Shown here in pieces: positions 62,653-64,000 of a DNA stretch of 64,000 bases. Position 1 is the first letter of the stretch; each line of letters opens with the position of its first letter. Below the pieces are notes generated by a model, which was given only the letters and a program-made list of their open reading frames with translations, was not told where the DNA came from and searched no databases. Source of the DNA: Ligilactobacillus pabuli (GTDB lineage Bacteria; Bacillota; Bacilli; Lactobacillales; Lactobacillaceae); assembly GCF_022836475.1 (NCBI RefSeq), contig NZ_BQXH01000012.1:20684-84683 (forward strand), given 5' to 3'. The position numbers were made by a program, and so were the translations under genes.

Positions 62653-62859
62653 AAATAAAGATAGTCAAAAAAGTCTACTGCTTTGTTATTTATCGGTGTT
62701 ATAAGCAGTAACATTTGAATTTTCACCCAGCGTTTTGTTATCGTTTACCTTAGTTTAGTGTTATAGTTGACTCAAATTAAGCCCCCACTTTGTCTTTCAT
62801 TTGTTAATTTCTGACGTCATATGTTGAACACTCAATATAGCGAAAGGAAGCGGATCGTA

Positions 62860-63846
62860 ATGGACAAAAGTAATCAACACTCTGTTTTCACACGGCAACT
62901 TTTGCTCCTTATTTCAGCAATTGTTGTTGCCTTCTCACTCTTCTGTTTGCTCCCCCAAAGTACCCTTCAGGCTCAAGTCGTCACACATGCTCCCAAGTTT
63001 TCCGGTAAAGTTAAAGTTCCCCAAAAAGTTGGTGAAACCAAGGTTCAGGCTTACTACTCCATCGAGAAATTAAAAGATAACGTTTATCACATCAATGACT
63101 ATTCTAAGTCTCCTGGAGGCAAAAACGGTCTCAATCCTGCCAGTATGTATTTGATCAAGGGCTCTGAAAAGTCACTGCTGATTGATGCTGGCAACAAAAA
63201 CATCAAAGCCCGCAAAGAGTTGTTAGCCATCGTCAATCAATTACGGGGAACAACTCCACTAGAAATCGCAGTGACCCATAACCACGAAGATCACACTGGG
63301 CAACTGGCAGCTTTCAAAGCCAACACAATTTACTATCCAGCTAAAGACAAAATCAAAAAACAGCACTACACCAATAACTACGCATGGATCAAAGAAGGCG
63401 ACGTTTTAGACCTCGGTAACTACAAATTTACTGTCTACGAAACACCGGCGCATACGCCAGGTAGTGTCACCTACGTTGATCAGAAGCACAGTTTGATTGC
63501 CAGCGGTGATTCAATTGGTTCAACCTTTGTCTGGTTGTTTGACAAGAAGAGTCTCAACACCTATCAGAAGACTCTTAAACATCTCTATGCTCAGGTCAAG
63601 AACTTAAAAGATCCAACCTTTATGCCTGGTCACAAGTGGCAAACTGATCCCGCCAACAAGAAGCGCGGGCCGAAGTTTACTCCTGACAACAAACCAATGA
63701 CCATGCAATATCTGAAGGATATGATCACTTTAACTGCTAAAATTAAAGACGGCACCGCCAAATCACACAAATACTATGTTGATGGCAAGAAACGTGGTAA
63801 AGCCTATATTTACCACCACGCAATGATCTGTATGATCGACAACTAG
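62860..63846 (+). CDS. Secreted metallo-beta-lactamase-fold hydrolase
   Basis: About 328 residues. An N-terminal membrane or signal segment (RQLLLLISAIVVAFSLFCLLP, about 12-32) is followed by possible cleavage after LQA. The mature part is an MBL hydrolase with HNHEDH (HxHxDH, about 145), ETPAHTPGS (third His), ASGDS (Asp) and MPGHKW (last His), so all metal ligands are present. The start is the ATG at 62860, with AAGGAAG upstream; the frame is open from 62821 without a site. It acts outside the cell on an unknown ester, amide or phosphate substrate. Monocistronic, followed by two terminators. Confidence 0.85.
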   Translation: MDKSNQHSVFTRQLLLLISAIVVAFSLFCLLPQSTLQAQVVTHAPKFSGKVKVPQKVGETKVQAYYSIEKLKDNVYHINDYSKSPGGKNGLNPASMYLIKGSEKSLLIDAGNKNIKARKELLAIVNQLRGTTPLEIAVTHNHEDHTGQLAAFKANTIYYPAKDKIKKQHYTNNYAWIKEGDVLDLGNYKFTVYETPAHTPGSVTYVDQKHSLIASGDSIGSTFVWLFDKKSLNTYQKTLKHLYAQVKNLKDPTFMPGHKWQTDPANKKRGPKFTPDNKPMTMQYLKDMITLTAKIKDGTAKSHKYYVDGKKRGKAYIYHHAMICMIDN

Positions 63847-63848
63847 TC

Positions 63849-63887
63849 AAAAAGCCCTGGCATGCACAAAGCTGCCAGGACTTTTTA
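63849..63887 (+). terminator. Intrinsic terminator of MBL gene
   Basis: AAAAGCCCTGGCA-TGCACAAAGC-TGCCAGGACTTTTT: strong stem with T run immediately after the stop. Confidence 0.9.
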
Positions 63888-63902
63888 GGGGTCTAAACTT
63901 TT

Positions 63903-63938
63903 TAGTGTTGATGAGTTGATCATCAGCACTTTTTTTCT
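63903..63938 (+). terminator. Second tandem intrinsic terminator
   Basis: AGTGTTGATGA-GTTGA-TCATCAGCACTTTTTTT: a second hairpin with T run 16 nt after the first. Downstream, GGACA-TCATT-TGTCC (63948-63962) is a further small inverted repeat before the window edge. Confidence 0.8.
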
Positions 63939-64000
63939 ACGCAAAAAGGACATCATTTGTCCTCGTGTGCTACGATTAAAGTGTCTAATTAAAATCAAAG

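Overview
The window is chromosomal DNA of a lactic acid bacterium, most likely a member of the Lactobacillaceae. The evidence is strong AGGAGG ribosome sites, frequent TTG and GTG starts, an aggregation-promoting-factor-like LysM protein, a choloylglycine hydrolase, a DeoC aldolase, a GPH sugar symporter, and a cydABCD operon beside a menA/polyprenyl-synthase pair. I saw no rRNA, tRNA, CRISPR array, integrase or intact insertion sequence.

Layout. Positions 1-318 hold the end of a UPF0173 hydrolase gene. Positions 683-10703 form a respiration cluster: menA and ndh (minus strand), a divergent trans-polyprenyl diphosphate synthase (plus), then cydABDC (minus), which together could make a short NADH-demethylmenaquinone-cytochrome bd chain. 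Positions 11288-17815 carry a disulfide-reductase-like flavoprotein, a choloylglycine-hydrolase-family enzyme, a GPH symporter, a YagU-like protein, and a two-gene unit of the cobalamin-dependent enzyme QueG with a small DUF4430 lipoprotein. Positions 18259-26535 hold a lipocalin-like protein, the LysM protein, an unknown duplicated-domain protein, an ECF vitamin transporter (S-A-T), a HAD phosphatase and an iron-type alcohol dehydrogenase. Positions 26911-28704 encode a fumarate-reductase-like flavoprotein with an FMN domain.

Two AT-rich blocks look like acquired defence DNA. The first (about 28870-34560) has two overlapping dynamin-like GTPase genes resembling the LeoA/LeoBC pair of the Eleos anti-phage system, next to decayed coding sequence. 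The second (about 45400-59750) has a DnaD-type replication protein, a Nudix/PLD-DUF3427-helicase pair on the plus strand and, converging on it, a five-gene minus-strand operon. That operon encodes a 1900-residue protein with about 11 modules of roughly 75 residues, an SF2 helicase of the phosphorothioation-restriction type, a 56-residue protein, a DndD/Rad50-like ATPase and a 152-residue protein. It has Dnd-like parts but no sulfur-transfer genes, and is the best candidate here for an undescribed system. Between the blocks lie a lipoprotein, a YolD-like protein, argGH, deoC, a frameshifted TetR gene, a TPR-RecD-like helicase and a MupG-family protein. The window ends with a second fumarate-reductase-like flavoprotein, its divergent LysR regulator and a secreted metallo-beta-lactamase-fold protein.

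Many intergenic gaps carry short tandem arrays whose sequence differs from gap to gap but whose period is always 41 or 42 bp. A separate family of about 65-140 bp elements (AGTCGAGCT ... CCGCTCTGTTTT) is also scattered through gaps; one copy sits just upstream of menA and falsely extends its open frame.
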